In this document: piece by piece, positions 1 through 11,935 of the stretch
How the letters are laid out: every line of letters begins with the position of its first letter
Position numbering within the stretch: position 1 is the stretch's first letter
Origin: Epiperipatus broadwayi
Lineage: Eukaryota > Onychophora > Udeonychophora > Euonychophora > Peripatidae
DNA: 64,000 nt
Direction: 5' to 3'
NCBI GenBank assembly: GCA_028023455.1
Contig: JAQFVV010000029.1
Location: 10,770,644-10,834,643 of the forward strand
Program-made: the position numbers and the translations under genes
The notes under the pieces: generated by a model
Seen by the model: only the letters and a program-made list of their open reading frames with translations
Told to the model about the DNA's origin: nothing
The model's database searches: none

Positions 1-337
1 TAAAACATTTATTACTTATTTATATATTAAAATAAGTGAATGTTAAATTTAAAAATATGTTAATATTTGTTTTAAACAAAGTCATTTTGTTTCATATACA
101 TCTGCAAAATATATAAGTTATAAGAGATATCAAATGAAAACAATAAAGTAGATCTAAAAATTAATATTAAAAAACTGTGAATAGAAATCAATAAGTTATT
201 GACATCCTGAGCATAATGGATGACATTAATCCTAGAATTAAACTTATATGGAATATTTTCAGGAGGAAGAATAGTTTTTAATAATACATTCTACCACTGT
301 TTATTTATATATCTTATATTTAAAATTAACAGAATAG
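1..337. other. AT-rich sequence without recognisable feature
   Basis: Very A+T-rich sequence with frequent stops in all frames. The short open frame beginning at 220 runs into the following SINE and has no protein character, so it is not called as a gene. Confidence 0.6.
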
Positions 338-450
338 GTCAAGCGTTGTTAGCCGAGAGGTCAGCGCAGCCGCCTTGCAAGCATGCAGTTGGTTGCAGAC
401 GTATGTTGCGGGTTCGCCTCCAGTCGATGCTATGACATGTGAAAAAAAAA
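338..450 (+). mobile_element. tRNA-derived SINE (family A), near full length
   Basis: Copy of about 100 bp. It contains an A-box-like GCCGAGAGGTCAGCGC, a B-box-like GGGTTCGCCTCC and a shared 3' part, CGATGCTATGACATGTG, followed by a poly(A) run. Related copies occur at 1338 (minus), 22049, 28782 and 44934, which shows dispersal. The spacing of the boxes fits an RNA polymerase III tRNA promoter; the arms do not fold as a clean modern tRNA, so this is a SINE and not a functional tRNA. The parent tRNA looks Ser/Leu-like in its A box, but that is uncertain. Confidence 0.75.
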
Positions 451-671
451 AAGAATAATGTATAATGAGATTAACAAGGAAGGATTGAAATATATGGGTG
501 AAAGAACAAATAAATTAAAAGGCTGAAATAACATTAATGGGACATGACAATAAATTGATAACATGAAACTTTAACTGGATCTTAAGTGATTGTAAAAAAT
601 ATCAAATGATCACTATATCAGATAAATAGTGAAATAAGAAAGTTATCTGGAGTTTATAATATGGAGAAGTT

Positions 672-967
672 ATTCTACACGTGTGCGTGTGTGGTGCAAC
701 TGTTCCCAAAAGCTATAAAAAAAAAATCAAAGAGGCCTTCTTCATCTCATGAGACAAAGATGCCATAAATAGGAAGGACACGCGCTACGCTTTATCGAAG
801 AAATGGAATTAGCATATTTGCATATCATTAAATGTAGTAGCAAGCTATGATTATGAAGGCAAGATCCTTTGAAAGCGCTCAGCTCGTTTGTTTTTAGTTA
901 TCTACTTTATATTAAAACTTTATAGCTTTTGGGAACAGTTGCGCCACACACGCACGCGTGCTAGAAT
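672..967. mobile_element. Foldback/MITE-like element with ~48 bp inverted ends
   Basis: The left arm (672-719) and right arm (919-967) are near-perfect inverted repeats. Both include CACACACGCACGCGTG-type sequence and the core CCCAAAAGCTATAAA or its complement. The 200 bp between them is slightly GC-richer and has no long open frame. No convincing target duplication was found, so the superfamily is undecided. Confidence 0.65.
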
Positions 968-1337
968 ATATATATTTCCCAAAAGTAAAAAATTATTTGA
1001 CTTAATAAAGAAGTTATGTATTGAAAAAAAAAACTAGATTGAGCTGCAGTATATTGCTAATGGTTGAAGAAAAAGACAATGGTGAATATGTTTTTTTTAT
1101 TTGCAATGGTCTTAAGCTTCATATGTAATGAAACATTGTTTATATTAAATTAAAAGGGGATCTTTTCTAAAATGTAATAAATCTAAAAAATTAGAAAATA
1201 TTTTTACAATTAAAAAAAAAAAATGTTTGTTGTTTTTAAAAATTATTTAACATTTTATATTTTTTTAAATAATTACTATTGAATTATTTCATCTACTTTT
1301 TGTAAATGATTTAAAAAAGAACTTTTTTATTTATTTT
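968..1337. other. AT-rich spacer
   Basis: Homopolymer A and T runs and stops in every frame. Nothing recognised. Confidence 0.6.
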
Positions 1338-1396
1338 TCCACATGTCATAGCATCGGCCAGGAGGCGAACCCACAACCGTCTGCAAGGCTGCTGCT
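1338..1396 (-). mobile_element. SINE family A, 3' fragment
   Basis: The plus strand reads CACATGTCATAGCATCGGCC followed by the complement of the B box and GCAGACGG region seen in the copy at 338. The 5' half, including the A box, is missing. Confidence 0.7.
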
Positions 1397-1779
1397 TTTT
1401 TCTTTATTTTTCATAATAAAAAATGTACAATTTAAAATAAAAAATGAAAAGAAAAATTTCTGTGCAAATAACTAAACTATCCCTACAATGATAATAAAAT
1501 GTTTAGAATTAAATATTATACTGAAATACTGTTATTTTCATAATCAAATTTAGTATGCAGATAGATTTTGAACAAGAAAACAAAAAAAATTATTATTCAA
1601 AAAAGTGAAGTCATTAGATGTTTTGAATCTTTTTTTTACAAAAATACATATATTATGTTTTGATCTAGAAGTATCAATTTTTTTATACTCAAAATTTTGA
1701 TACAAACCATTACTAGACATTTAATAAATGTTTTTATCTAATTTAACATTTCTGTATATTTGAATCCAAAATGGTAACC
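1397..1779. other. AT-rich spacer
   Basis: Low-complexity A/T sequence. No feature recognised. Confidence 0.55.
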
Positions 1780-2560
1780 AATTTTTAACTTATTTCTGCT
1801 GAACAGATTTTCTTTAAATTTTATTCACTTTTTCAGTTTTGATGACAGTGCAATCTCTTTTAGGATTGTCCAGCCCAACAATGTTGGGGGGGGGGGCACA
1901 TTTAAATCACTTCAGTAAGTGTTTAATCATGAGAAATGGATGCCATTATATGACTTTCATTTAATTTGATGAAGGAATTTTAGATGCAATTGGGGTTAAT
2001 TAAAGTAGAAACAAAAAAGGAATGATGAAATCTTAATTCCCCATTGGATTGCTTACATAAAACTTATTTAACCCACTGCCTTAATAAAAACAAAAATCTT
2101 GCAATCAATTTTTAACCTACTTATATATAACAGGCTTTCTTTAAATTTTGTATGTGTTTCACAATGTAATCTTTTAAGATTATCCAGAGTAGCAGTGTTG
2201 GTGGGCCACATTTCAAACCATCAGTCTGGTAAGTTTTTAGCCTTTTATAATAGATGACACTACTTTTTAAGAAAATACTTTAATTTGAGGAAGAAATTTT
2301 ATGGATGTTTACAGTTAATTAGAAAGAAAAGGAAATGAAAGATGAAAATTTAATTTCCATTTGCATTGTTACATAGAACCTGCTTTTAAAAACTGCTGTC
2401 ATTATAAAAACAAAAATCTTCTAACCTATTTTAAATGATTTTATATATTAGATGTATTTTATTTAACTTCTCCCAAAATTTGTTTGGGTCAAAACTTGTA
2501 ACTGATTTTAAATTTGCTTTTGTCAAACAAATCTTCAAATTTAATCACATGTACTTTTAA
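1780..2560. repeat. Degenerate tandem repeat, unit about 320 bp
   Basis: Two diverged units run head to tail, starting near 1780 and 2106, and the start of a third is at about 2490. Shared landmarks in order are TTTTTAAC, TTTCTTTAAATTTT, a GATT-TCCAG stretch, GGGCCACATTT-like sequence, TTTAATTTGA, and TAAAAACAAAAATCTT. A G10 run lies in unit 1 at about 1885. No open frame is conserved between the units, so this looks like a non-coding duplication or a small satellite. Confidence 0.6.
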
Positions 2561-3151
2561 AACAAAATACCCAAACACTTAAAAATTAAAAATAATACAT
2601 ATATATAAAAAAAAAAAATTATTGAACTTCAATTTCAATAGTTATATGTAAATTTAAATAAGATTGTGAGGCATCCATAAATTAATTAAATCAAGCAATT
2701 GAAGCGTTAAGTGTGTATGAACACACAGAGCTTCATGTTAGTTGGTAAAATTAGTATACATATATATATTTTAAAACTCATATTTAATTTTTCATTTTTT
2801 TTATTTTTGCTTGTTTGCTAAAGGGGATATATGCAGGTGCAGGTTATGACTTTACGAATGAGTGGACTTATGTATGTGTAAATTGTTCTATTGAAATGCA
2901 TTTTTTTATGTCTATATTTTTGGAAAGAAAAATATATTTCCATTGTCGTATATCTTTATCCTAAAGGCAGTTTGTTCCTTGCGAATAACATTTTGATGAC
3001 TCTGCTTTTTTTTCTTTTTCATAAACATTCCGAAAAATATAGTTGCATGTAAGTGTGAATTCATTTTTCTCATCCATGAGGCGATTAAAAGGCAAGTAAG
3101 ATTTTATAACTTTGTGTAATCTTATCTCGATTGTGTCACCTGTTTTTGGTA
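2561..3151. other. AT-rich spacer
   Basis: Nothing recognised apart from short TA runs. Confidence 0.5.
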
Positions 3152-3302
3152 AAAGATCAACTCAGCTAGTTGCAAGGAAGTGTTGAATTGTTTTTCTTAT
3201 CTTTAAACTGAAAGATCAACTCAGCTAGTTGCATGGAAGTGTTGAATTGTTTTCTTATCTTCAAACTGATGTAAATCCTAAAAATCTTTAAACTGATGTA
3301 AT
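3152..3302. repeat. Tandem duplication, ~59 bp unit
   Basis: AAAGATCAACTCAGCTAGTT recurs at 3152 and 3211 with the following GGAAGTGTTGAATTG and CTTATCTT. A partial third unit is marked by repeats of AAACTGATGTAA. Confidence 0.8.
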
Positions 3303-3684
3303 TAAAAAAAGGAAAAATCAATCATGCGGTCTGTTTTCGTTTCTAACCAAGGAAAATATATTATAGGTGTTAAATATATATATATAGAAAACAAAGCCTT
3401 GCTTAGAAAAAAGTTATTATAAATAGAGCAAAGAAAAAGAATCAGGAATTCAAATTATTAAAAGTCAAGCAGTTAGAGAGGAAAAAAGTTGTTGGTAGTA
3501 AGAAAGTTGGTGTTTTTTTTAAGAAAAGTGAGTCTCAACTACTAGTGCAATTGACTACATTTTAAGCGGAGAAAAGACCCACGATATGGCTTTTGAGTAG
3601 TACAAATTACTTTTCCTTTCTCTGGAAAGTCTCCAGAAAAATGCATCTAAAGAAGAGGAGGAGAGACAAATCCCATGTTGCTGC

Positions 3685-3950
3685 TATGAAAGAAAATGGA
3701 GAACCAACATCGAAGCCAGTCTATCCTGAGTCCAGTAAAGCCCAAGATCGATCCTAATAATGAGTGAACTAGGAAAAAATATCTGCCTCAATCAAAGTGA
3801 CACAATGATCCATCGAAGAAAAATAGAGAAGTAACCTGAAGCCAGTCTATTTTGAGTCCAGTGAAGCCCAAGGCCGACCCTGTCAATGAATGAATCGGTA
3901 AAAAAAAATCTGCATCAAGCAAAGTGACACCGTAATCTATCGCAAGTATA
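3685..3950. repeat. Tandem duplication, ~126 bp unit
   Basis: GAAGCCAGTCTAT, GAGTCCAGT-AAGCCCAAG and CAAAGTGACAC each recur 126 bp apart (units starting near 3712 and 3838). The stretch is GC-richer than its surroundings. Frames are open only briefly and stops differ between units, so no protein is called. Confidence 0.75.
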
Positions 3951-5099
3951 AACTTTCTATCTTTTTTAAAAAAAAAAATTATTTATATCTTAAAAATACC
4001 TTCTATAAAAGAAAAAAATGCGAACATTTAATTTCATTAGATTCATAAAATTCGCAAAAGACTATCTTAAGAAAATGTGTTTCAAAAGGACGGTTATATA
4101 TATATGAGTGTTTAGTTTATTTTTATTATTGTTTTAACAAGTCAATTTAAATTTTAACCATTACTTATCGATGGTTCAAACAACAGAAAAAAGTGTAATG
4201 TATAATTCTAAGTAGAACAAAAAGATTATTAGAGAGTTTAAAATTGCAGCTTTTCTATGTTTTATTTTGAGATATGCCGGTATGTTCTTTTAAGTATAAT
4301 ATATATATATGATTGATTAATTTCTTTGTGCCAATTTAGTTAAATATGGGTATAAATGATATTACACTATGAAACTAATTTATATATAAATTTGTTTGTT
4401 TTATCCCGAATCTAAAGTGGGAAATGGGTAACGATTTTTATAGTAAATAAATAAGAAACAGTCAAAGTTAAATTTCTAAATCGCGTCTAATTCTGACTTA
4501 GTGAAAAATGTCGTTTATTTAATAAAAAAAAAGAGAGATAGAAAAGAAATCAAATATCTGTATAAAAAAAATCCGCCCTCTTCCCATATATGCGTAATCA
4601 CAGTATCTTGGTAAAGAAATTTAAAATATAAATAAGTGTTCAAATTATTTTATTTGATTTAGATTAAGATTCTTTGTGACAATTAAAAAAGGTAGAATGA
4701 TATATATATAAGTGTATGCGTTTATTTAAATGTAAAAATAATAATAATAATAATGCTAGTTCTTTTAAAATTTAAAATAGGCAATATTACTTATTGCAAA
4801 GATATGGGTTATCTCACCCTATATGTATATTTAGTGAGGCATGCATTTGGGGAAAGAAATATCTCAGCAGTAGTATTTTTTTTTTGCCTCTTTAGCATTT
4901 TATAGTTAAGATTCATATTTGAAATACTTGGGCATTTTATAGCCTATAAGATATGGTTGTCGGAGTTCTCCATTATTACTTATTAAAGACTGGTTTAGGA
5001 AAAACATCTATGCAGATATAAATTAATGCTTTTAATGGGCAAATATATCAGTAGCTTAATACATTGATCTGTGCCTATATGGCTTTTAATAATAAAAAT
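3951..5099. other. AT-rich spacer
   Basis: Poly(A), TA and AAT microsatellite-like runs. No gene or repeat family recognised. Confidence 0.55.
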
Positions 5100-5390
5100 A
5101 TGTCGAGTAATGCTATGCGGTCTGCCACGCGGATATTTTACCGATCTTGGCGATACGAGATAGACATGCCTTTCTTTGAGCCGATGAATGGGTATACTCT
5201 ATAAAGATAGTGATTCAAAACCCACGCTCTATTATTTCCTACACAAACCAAGCTGAATGCGGATGTGTTACTATAGGAATATATACATTACTGCTCGACA
5301 AAGAAGATTGGCTCATGTTTGCCAATGCTAATAGTATAGCCAGCACAGGATTCAAACCCCGACGCTACTGAACGCTGTAATTAGATTTTT
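5100..5390 (-). repeat. Duplicated segment with tRNA B-box-like sites
   Basis: Two related segments each end in a complement of a B box: GATTCAAAACCCACGCT near 5213 and GGATTCAAACCCCGACGCT near 5348. The sequence upstream of each (GAGCC/GGCTC-like and TATACTCTATA/TAATAGTATA-like) is loosely shared. It may be a SINE-type repeat on the minus strand. No A box could be placed with confidence. Confidence 0.35.
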
Positions 5391-6299
5391 TAATCATACC
5401 TGTTGTTAATTCTATGGGAAATAGATAAGCCATATTTTTCATATAATTATTAATAATAAAGGGTAATAAAATTATGCTTTTGTCCATAACTCCTGCTGAG
5501 AAGACTAACAATAAAATATTATAATGACAAATACATAAATACTCTACTTCCCCTATGTATGTAAACACACGCATAAATTTATTATATATATTCATTTGGC
5601 CTCTAACTTAATATAACCAGGTATTGTGTTTGCTCTCCAAAATTGGCATATTAATTTTATAGTGGCATATTTCTTGATAAAATATTATCACTCTCAATAT
5701 AAAATTTCGTTTTATGCTGACACACAGTATAATACTGATTATTTACTGTGCGTGTAACTATCACTTCTAGTTAATTTTTTTTTTGTATTGAATCACAATT
5801 GTTATTGTCATGAAATCCAGTATGATTTCATTGTAACGCACACACACACACACATCTAATACTGAGGTTCATTATTGTAATTATTATTTTATATATTTCA
5901 CAACCTTAATTGTCATTATTGACAGGTGACTTCTTTGTAAAACCATATATTTATTCTGGGGATATTGAAATTATGTACTATTATCACTATTGATCATCAA
6001 ACATTGTAATTGTTATTTATTTTTTTGGTTTAAAAAAATGTAATCCCATACATGGATCATGATTAGATCCAAACATGATTGTTATTAATTATATTTTCTA
6101 ATTGTATTAATAAATTGTATATATCTATACCGTTGTCATGTCATTCCCTGGTTCATCATATCCACTCATCTATATCCACACTTGATTAAATCATATGTGT
6201 GTATCCAAAATCTATGAAATATTAATAATAATAGTTTGAGCTATATCAAAGTATTTAGTGAGTATTTTAGATTAAATTAATAAAGTTTAGTGCATGATA
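5391..6299. other. AT-rich spacer with short CA microsatellite
   Basis: A (CA)n run lies at 5838-5853. The minus-strand open frame at 5365-5595 is low-complexity and is not called. Confidence 0.5.
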
Positions 6300-6540
6300 G
6301 GCTAAGTTTGAATTGAGAGTCCTTGTTTCTACCCTGACCACCGGGACCGAAGAAAAAATGATAACCATTAGTAGCATCAGGAGCGTTGGTTGGATAGTGG
6401 AGATTTTGGGGCACTGGCAAATAGGTTAAAGCTTAGTACTGTTCCACGACTACCATATCCCGAACATACTGGGTTTGAAGTACTTTTGCTAGGTCTCTGA
6501 ATCTTGTTGGCAAATCATACGATTCTGAACGTTACACAAT
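6300..6540. other. GC-richer island, unassigned
   Basis: Base composition rises clearly against the flanks and a B-box-like GGGTTTGAAGTAC lies at about 6471. No long open frame or second copy in the window was found. Probably an old repeat or a small exon-like remnant. Confidence 0.3.
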
Positions 6541-6689
6541 ATGTCTTGATTAAATCAAATACCCTATTATTTTTTAAATTAATTAATTTATGAATACCCA
6601 TTTTAAAGTTGCATATGACAATTAAATTATGATTCATAAAAAAATATTTTTTTGCTTTTTAATATTTTTAATACAAGTATATTTTATTT

Positions 6690-7245
6690 ACCTAAAGTCT
6701 AGATGTAGTATAGGTGGTTTGAACACAGACTTTCAAGCTCCCTTCAGCCATCCACTTTATCTCATACAACCAATATATATGACCACATGCATGTGAAAAG
6801 GATGAATAATCTCCAATATAAAATATTTCATGCTGAACCATTCATCATCAGTTGCATCAGATCATCATCTACCACACACACACATAAGCAGAGATTTGTT
6901 TATATTAAAATGGTCATGGCAATAATATTGAAATTAACAAGGGATTTGGGCATTCCATCATCAGATTTTCAATGGGATAGATGGCTGAAGAGTTAGAGGA
7001 TGGAGTAGATTAAAACCTGCCCATTAAAATGTTTGCTATCTTAATATAAACTGAGCACATATATGTGTGGAAGATGATGATCTGGACCAAGTTATGAGTG
7101 CTGAATTAGCATGAAACACATATATTGAAGATCATTTATCTTTTTCATATGTATGTGGTCATGTAAATCAGTTATATGAAATAAAGTGGATGGCTGAAGG
7201 AAACTTGAAAGTTTGTGTTCAAATCCTCTATATTTTTTGCATTTT
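6690..7245. mobile_element. Family 2 foldback element (hammerhead-bearing)
   Basis: Inverted arms begin with TTTGAACACAGACTTTCAAG (about 6718) and end with its complement (about 7200-7222). Inside each arm, in order, are a GACCACATGCATGTGAAAA segment, a hammerhead region, CACACATA, and TTTATATTAA...TTGCTATCTTAATATAAAC. The centre holds GGGCATTCCATCATCAGATTTTCA, shared with the copies at 11200, 33540 and 54050. Ends near 6700 and 7250 (AAAGTCTAGATGTA / TACATTAGACTT) complete the inverted repeat. No protein is encoded. It is probably a non-autonomous Penelope-like or retrozyme-type element by its ribozyme. Confidence 0.7.
6810..6873 (-). ncRNA. Decayed hammerhead ribozyme, family 2
   Basis: The minus strand has CTGATGA, a GGTTCAGCAT 3' half of stem II, then GAAA, a short ATA/TAT stem III and TTGG of stem I. 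The 5' strand of stem II no longer pairs, so this copy is probably inactive. The opposite arm, at about 7094-7140 plus, has GTTATGA in place of CTGATGA. Confidence 0.55.
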
Positions 7246-8399
7246 ATACATTAGACTTCAAATGAAATAAAAGCATTTTTTAAAGAAATAGTATATATAT
7301 TATTAAACTAGAGATTATCAGCTCAAATATAAATTTTAAACTTCAGTTAAAGATTAATATATTTTTTTAAAAATAAGTATGAGCACATGGAATAATTAAA
7401 CCTTATCTCTTTTTTTCCCATGTGTAATATCTTTTTCTGCTCCACCAAACATTCTTGAAATATCTGATAGAGACAAATGACCCCAAATTCACATTTCATG
7501 CTGACCTAATATTCATAGTGACCAAAGTCATAATTTCTTACACATAGCTTCATTTGTTCAATAATTCACTACTAAATTATATACATATCTACTACTTGTC
7601 TCACTAAAAAAATTTGATTTAATAAGTATTTGTCAAATAATCAAAATTGTCAGCCAATCACATGTGTAACACTAAAAATATAAAGACAAAAAAATTCAGA
7701 ATGTTATTTAAGAGATTGTGCTTTCCACTGAACAGAAAAATAGTCTATTGTTGTTACAGTATGTACAAAAACCAAAAATATCTAGATCTCACTGATAATC
7801 TTACCAGTAATCCAATCAAATTCAAAAAAGTATGATGGTAGACTTGGTCTTGGTCTACGTATCAAATCAAAGCCCAAATACAGTAAGATGCAAAAACAAT
7901 CAAACTATAATTATTGTTAATGTATGATAATTTCATTGTATTTAATATTTATAATTTTAAAAGCATTTATTAAGCTACATACTTTAAATAAAATAATGTA
8001 ATATATTTAAGCTATTAATATTTAAAGCATTTTTTTATCAATATTAAATCCTAAAAGTTTCAATTTTGCATTGAATTATATATATAAAGAATTATATATC
8101 ATCATTAATACATTCAAGACAATCTATGATCACTGTGCCCAAATGTAATTTAACAGCCATAGCCCTGTTTAGAACAAAACATGAATCATATAATTAATAA
8201 TGATTAAATCTATGGCTTCAGTAGCAAAATTGAAAAACTGAATAAAGCCATTAAGTAATTTATCCCTATACTGTACATGGAATTTCTACTGATTATTTCA
8301 TAATAATTAAGCTGTCTTAAAAATCAATATTACCATATTTTCAACTATTTTCATTCTACTACAGGATGATGGTTTATTCAAATTTAATCTGGTTTTCTG
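7246..8399. other. AT-rich spacer
   Basis: The 62-codon frame at 7647 has no recognisable features. Nothing else supported. Confidence 0.5.
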
Positions 8400-9350
8400 A
8401 TCCAAGGAATATAATTTTTTACATTATTCTAGCAATACTGCTTACCATATTCATTCATATTATATGTGATTTCTTTCTAATTTTTTTACAATTTTTTGGA
8501 ATCTTGTTTAAGACTTCAACTATCCTTCTATTATTATCTTCTTTAGAAGCATGTCCTGTCCAATTTTATTTTAGATTCTTAATCCTTTCAACAGCACTAA
8601 TTTTTATCCATTTATTTTTTTTAGATCTTCCATTGTCATTTTCAACATATATCTTCTCATTTCATTGAATGGTTCTATTAAGTATCAATGACTCAGATCT
8701 ATTTATAAAACTAATAAAATACATCTATTTTATATAAAAAAAACTTTATTTTTAAATGTATAGTAGCATTTCCTTTTAATATTAAGTTATTTTTATCAAA
8801 TGCACATCATTCCAGTTTAATCCTATAATTGATATTACCTATTATGTTTCCATTTGTATTAATAATCTGATCAAGCTATTTTAAGTTGTTAACTTCGAAT
8901 TTATTACTACAAAATCTTTATTTTCTCCTTAGGTTAACAAGATTGAACATGATAATTACAATATTTACAAAATCTGGATGACTTAAGTAATTTCCACCTA
9001 TTTTTATTCTTTTAGTTTTCCATTTTAATTCCCAAAAGTTTATCATTAATCTTCTTAGAGTTATTATATACAGTAATTTAATATAATATTGACAAATATT
9101 TTTTAGCATTTGACAATGTCCTAGGTCTATATATATCTTGACATCCTAAAGTTTTAATCATTATGAAAACATAGAGTCAAAGGTTTTTTTTATAAATACA
9201 TAATAGTAAATCGTACTCATTGGTCCTTTCTATAATTTTTTTTAACATTTAGATATGATAAACTGTGTTTATTGTTTAAATCCAGCTTGTTCTTTAGATT
9301 GGTTTGATTCCAGGGTTCTCTATCTTCAGTGGTATGCAATGAGATTAAAA
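8400..9350 (-). pseudogene. LINE reverse-transcriptase remnant (F52C9.6-like family)
   Basis: On the minus strand, conceptual frames broken by stops and frameshifts give RT-like pieces in order. Near 9220 is a YKKTFDSM-like string corresponding to the YEKAFDSV motif of RT block A. At 8920-9010 is KTKRIKIGGNYLSHPDFVN, matching the stretch before and including FADD with the catalytic aspartates lost. From about 8900 down to 8400 comes the C-terminal region shared with the better copy at 14290-15160 and the split copy at 35770/40010. The element is a transcribed-and-inserted LINE fossil and cannot be active. The plus-strand 100-codon frame at 8366 is only its shadow. Confidence 0.7.
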
Positions 9351-9425
9351 GAAGGAAAGCAATATTTTTTTTTGTAATTAATTAAATCTCTATTTATAAC
9401 ATAATAGTTATAAATTAATTTATTT

Positions 9426-9593
9426 TATTTGGCAAAACGTTTTTAATGCCCGCGATTGAAAAGTGCTAAGATTCTGGTGAACCATATTGAAAATATACTC
9501 AACTGTATCTTAAAAAGGTAAATATTTCATGCAAAGAAGATAATAAAAAACTTTTCGGTCGCGGATGTTGAACGTTAAAAACGTTTGCCAAAT
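9426..9593. mobile_element. Short MITE-like inverted-repeat element (168 bp)
   Basis: The ends are TATTTGGCAAAACGTTTTTA and its complement around 9565-9593, followed inward by CCGCGA/TCGCGG. The loop has no coding content. The TIR start TTTGGCAAA does not decide the superfamily and no clear target duplication was seen. Confidence 0.65.
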
Positions 9594-10224
9594 AAAAATT
9601 CAAATATAAACGAAAAAAGAAAATTGTAATATTAAATTACTTTATTAAAAGTTAAATGTCATTCTTCCTTATTCCATAAAATCTTTGATTACTTCATTTT
9701 ATAAATATTTCAATATAATTATAAAGCAAATTGATTAATAAGAACTTGACATTAAAGTAATTTTGATAGGCATTTTTGCCTAGTAACATTTTGGACATAA
9801 CTTTTAACTCCACGCCGGAAGTAATTTTTTTTACAAGGGTAGAAGTATAACCAGGATTTTAAATGCAAAATAATACTGATTATGAAAAGATAGAACTTTC
9901 AATTTACATAATTTATTAACGTCTTTGATTTTTAAGTCATTCAAATTACAAACATCTCTTCATTTCTTTATGAAAAAGTCAAAATATCTATCATAAAGAA
10001 ACTTTAAAATTTCGCAAGCAACTTCAGGGACGTCACTAAGTTTGTAATATTTTTGAATTAATCAAATTAAATATATATAGAATTTCTTAAATATTTTCAA
10101 AAAAAAAAGTCTCCAGTAATTGACATATCCCAGTAATTTTCAAAGTGATTATGTTTACAAGTAATTGCTTTTTTAACTTAACTATTTTTAATAATATTAT
10201 ACTTTAATATTTGACTACAGATAT
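9594..10224. other. AT-rich spacer
   Basis: No feature recognised. Confidence 0.5.
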
Positions 10225-10640
10225 AATGTATATACTGAACTTTAGATGTAATTAGAGGGGATTTGAACACCTACCTTTAAACTCCCTTCCTTATATGACC
10301 GATACCCACAACCACATACATGCGAAAATGATAAATGATCTCCAATGTATTTATTTCATGCTGAACCAGCACTTGTCAATTGATTCAGATCATCATCTCC
10401 CCATACAGACATAATCAGTGCTCAGTTTATATTAAGATAGCAAATCTTCAAACTACAGGCTTCAAAGTTTGAAGATTTGCTATCTTAATATAAACTGAGC
10501 AATGATTATATCTGCATGGTAGATGATGATCTGGATCAACTGATGAGTACTGGTTCATTCTTTTTCATATTATGTAGTCATGTGTATCGGCTATATAAGA
10601 TTGAGTGGATAGCTGAAGGCAGCTTGAAATAATATCATAC
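10225..10640. mobile_element. Family 2 foldback element, compact palindrome
   Basis: The arms at about 10230-10456 and 10468-10640 are inverted copies meeting at CAAATCTTCAAACTACAGG...TTTGAAGATTTG. The central part present in the 6690 copy is missing. The right arm keeps CTGATGA plus half of stem II at 10530-10548 but lacks the GAAA side. The left arm (minus) has TTGACAA in place of CTGATGA. Both ribozymes are therefore dead. Confidence 0.7.
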
Positions 10641-10989
10641 TTTATAAAATATTATACAGAATATCAGACAAAAAAAAAAACAAACAAACTGTGAAATCAT
10701 TTAGATATAAATAATCACATATATTAAATACCTTTATGCCCCATTGGTCAGAATTTGCTGAAATTGTTTTAAACGTTGCTATTAAGTCTTTCTAGCATTC
10801 ACAATCATTTCAATAATTTTTCCATTATATGCCAATTTAATTACGTTCATAGATTTCTGCAATTGGCATTTCCTTACAATCATATTTTTTTTAAAAAGTT
10901 GCAATATATATTCAGCCAAAGTAGATGTTTTATCATGACTAATACCTACAAATTTTAAAAATCTAAGTCTTATCTAAATATAATTAAAT
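10641..10989. other. AT-rich spacer
   Basis: Nothing recognised; the 60-codon frame at 10776 has no protein character. Confidence 0.5.
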
Positions 10990-11935
10990 AACTGACTACA
11001 AGTATATATTAAGCTTTAGATAAAATCCCCTCTAATTACTCCTAGAGTTCAATATATACTTATTATATTTATATTCAAATATTACAAATTCAACCTGAAT
11101 TTTACCCATCCCTCTTCTGTATATTTAAAATTGACATATTAAGGGTCTACATATGAGGGATTAGAGTGACAAAGTCAACATGGGTATAACAATAACATTG
11201 GCATCAGCAAGGGCTTTGAGCATTCCATCATTAGATTTTCAATAATATGGCTGGCTGAAGAGTTGAAAAGATTGAAGCATATACATTAAAGTTTGAAGAT
11301 TTGCTATCTTAATATAAACTGATCACTGATTACATATATGTGTGTGAAGATGATGATTTGGACTAATTAATGAGTACTGCTTCAGCATGAAATACATATA
11401 TTGGAGATCATTTATTTTTTTTCACATGTATGTGATCATGTGTGTTGATTATATAAAATGTAGCGGACAGTGAGAGATGCTTGAAAGTCTGTGTTCAAAT
11501 CTTCTCTAATTACATCTAAAGTTTGGTGTATACTTATTACATTTGTATTCACATATTACAGATTCAGTCTGAATTCTGTCCATTCCTCTAATGTATGTTT
11601 GAATAGACATATTAAAGTTCTATATATGAGGGGTTAGAGTGCCATAAAGACAACATGGATATGACAAAAATATGGACATCAACAAGGGCTTTGAGCATTC
11701 CATCATCAGATTTTCAATAATATGAATGACTGAAGAGTTGGAGGGAGAAGACTGAAGCCTGACCACTGATTATATATGTGTGTGGGCAATTATGATTTGG
11801 ACCAACTGGTTCAGCATGAAATAAGTATAATGATCATTTATCTTTTTCACATGTATGTGGGCATGTGTATTGATTATATAAGATGGATTGTATAGCTGAG
11901 TGGAGCTTGAAAGTCTGTGCTCAAATCTTATAATT
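10990..11935 (+). mobile_element. Family 2 element as a head-to-tail dimer
   Basis: Two direct copies of a ~450-500 bp unit follow one another, about 10990-11515 and 11515-11935. Each has, in order, a TCTAATTAC/TCAATATATACTTATTA start, CCATTCCTCTAATGTAT-type sequence, TTTGAGCATTCCATCATCAG, a hammerhead region, CACATGTATGTG and an end CTTGAAAGTCTGTG-TCAAATCTT. Unit 1 has a hammerhead whose core is mutated to TTAATGA (about 11370). In unit 2 the CTGATGAGTG part is deleted. A tandem dimer is expected of retrozymes and Penelope-like terminal repeats. Confidence 0.65.

Noticed and set aside
338-432. Functional tRNA gene
   Set aside because: The boxes are present but the acceptor and anticodon arms do not pair, and several diverged copies with a shared non-tRNA 3' part exist; it is a SINE.
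3600-3950. Coding exon in the 126 bp duplication
   Set aside because: A short basic peptide (HLKKRRRDKS) is open but the frame closes quickly and the two units differ in stops.
8366-8668. 100-codon plus-strand frame rich in F, L and I
   Set aside because: It is the antisense shadow of the minus-strand LINE remnant, and its hydrophobicity comes from T-rich codons.
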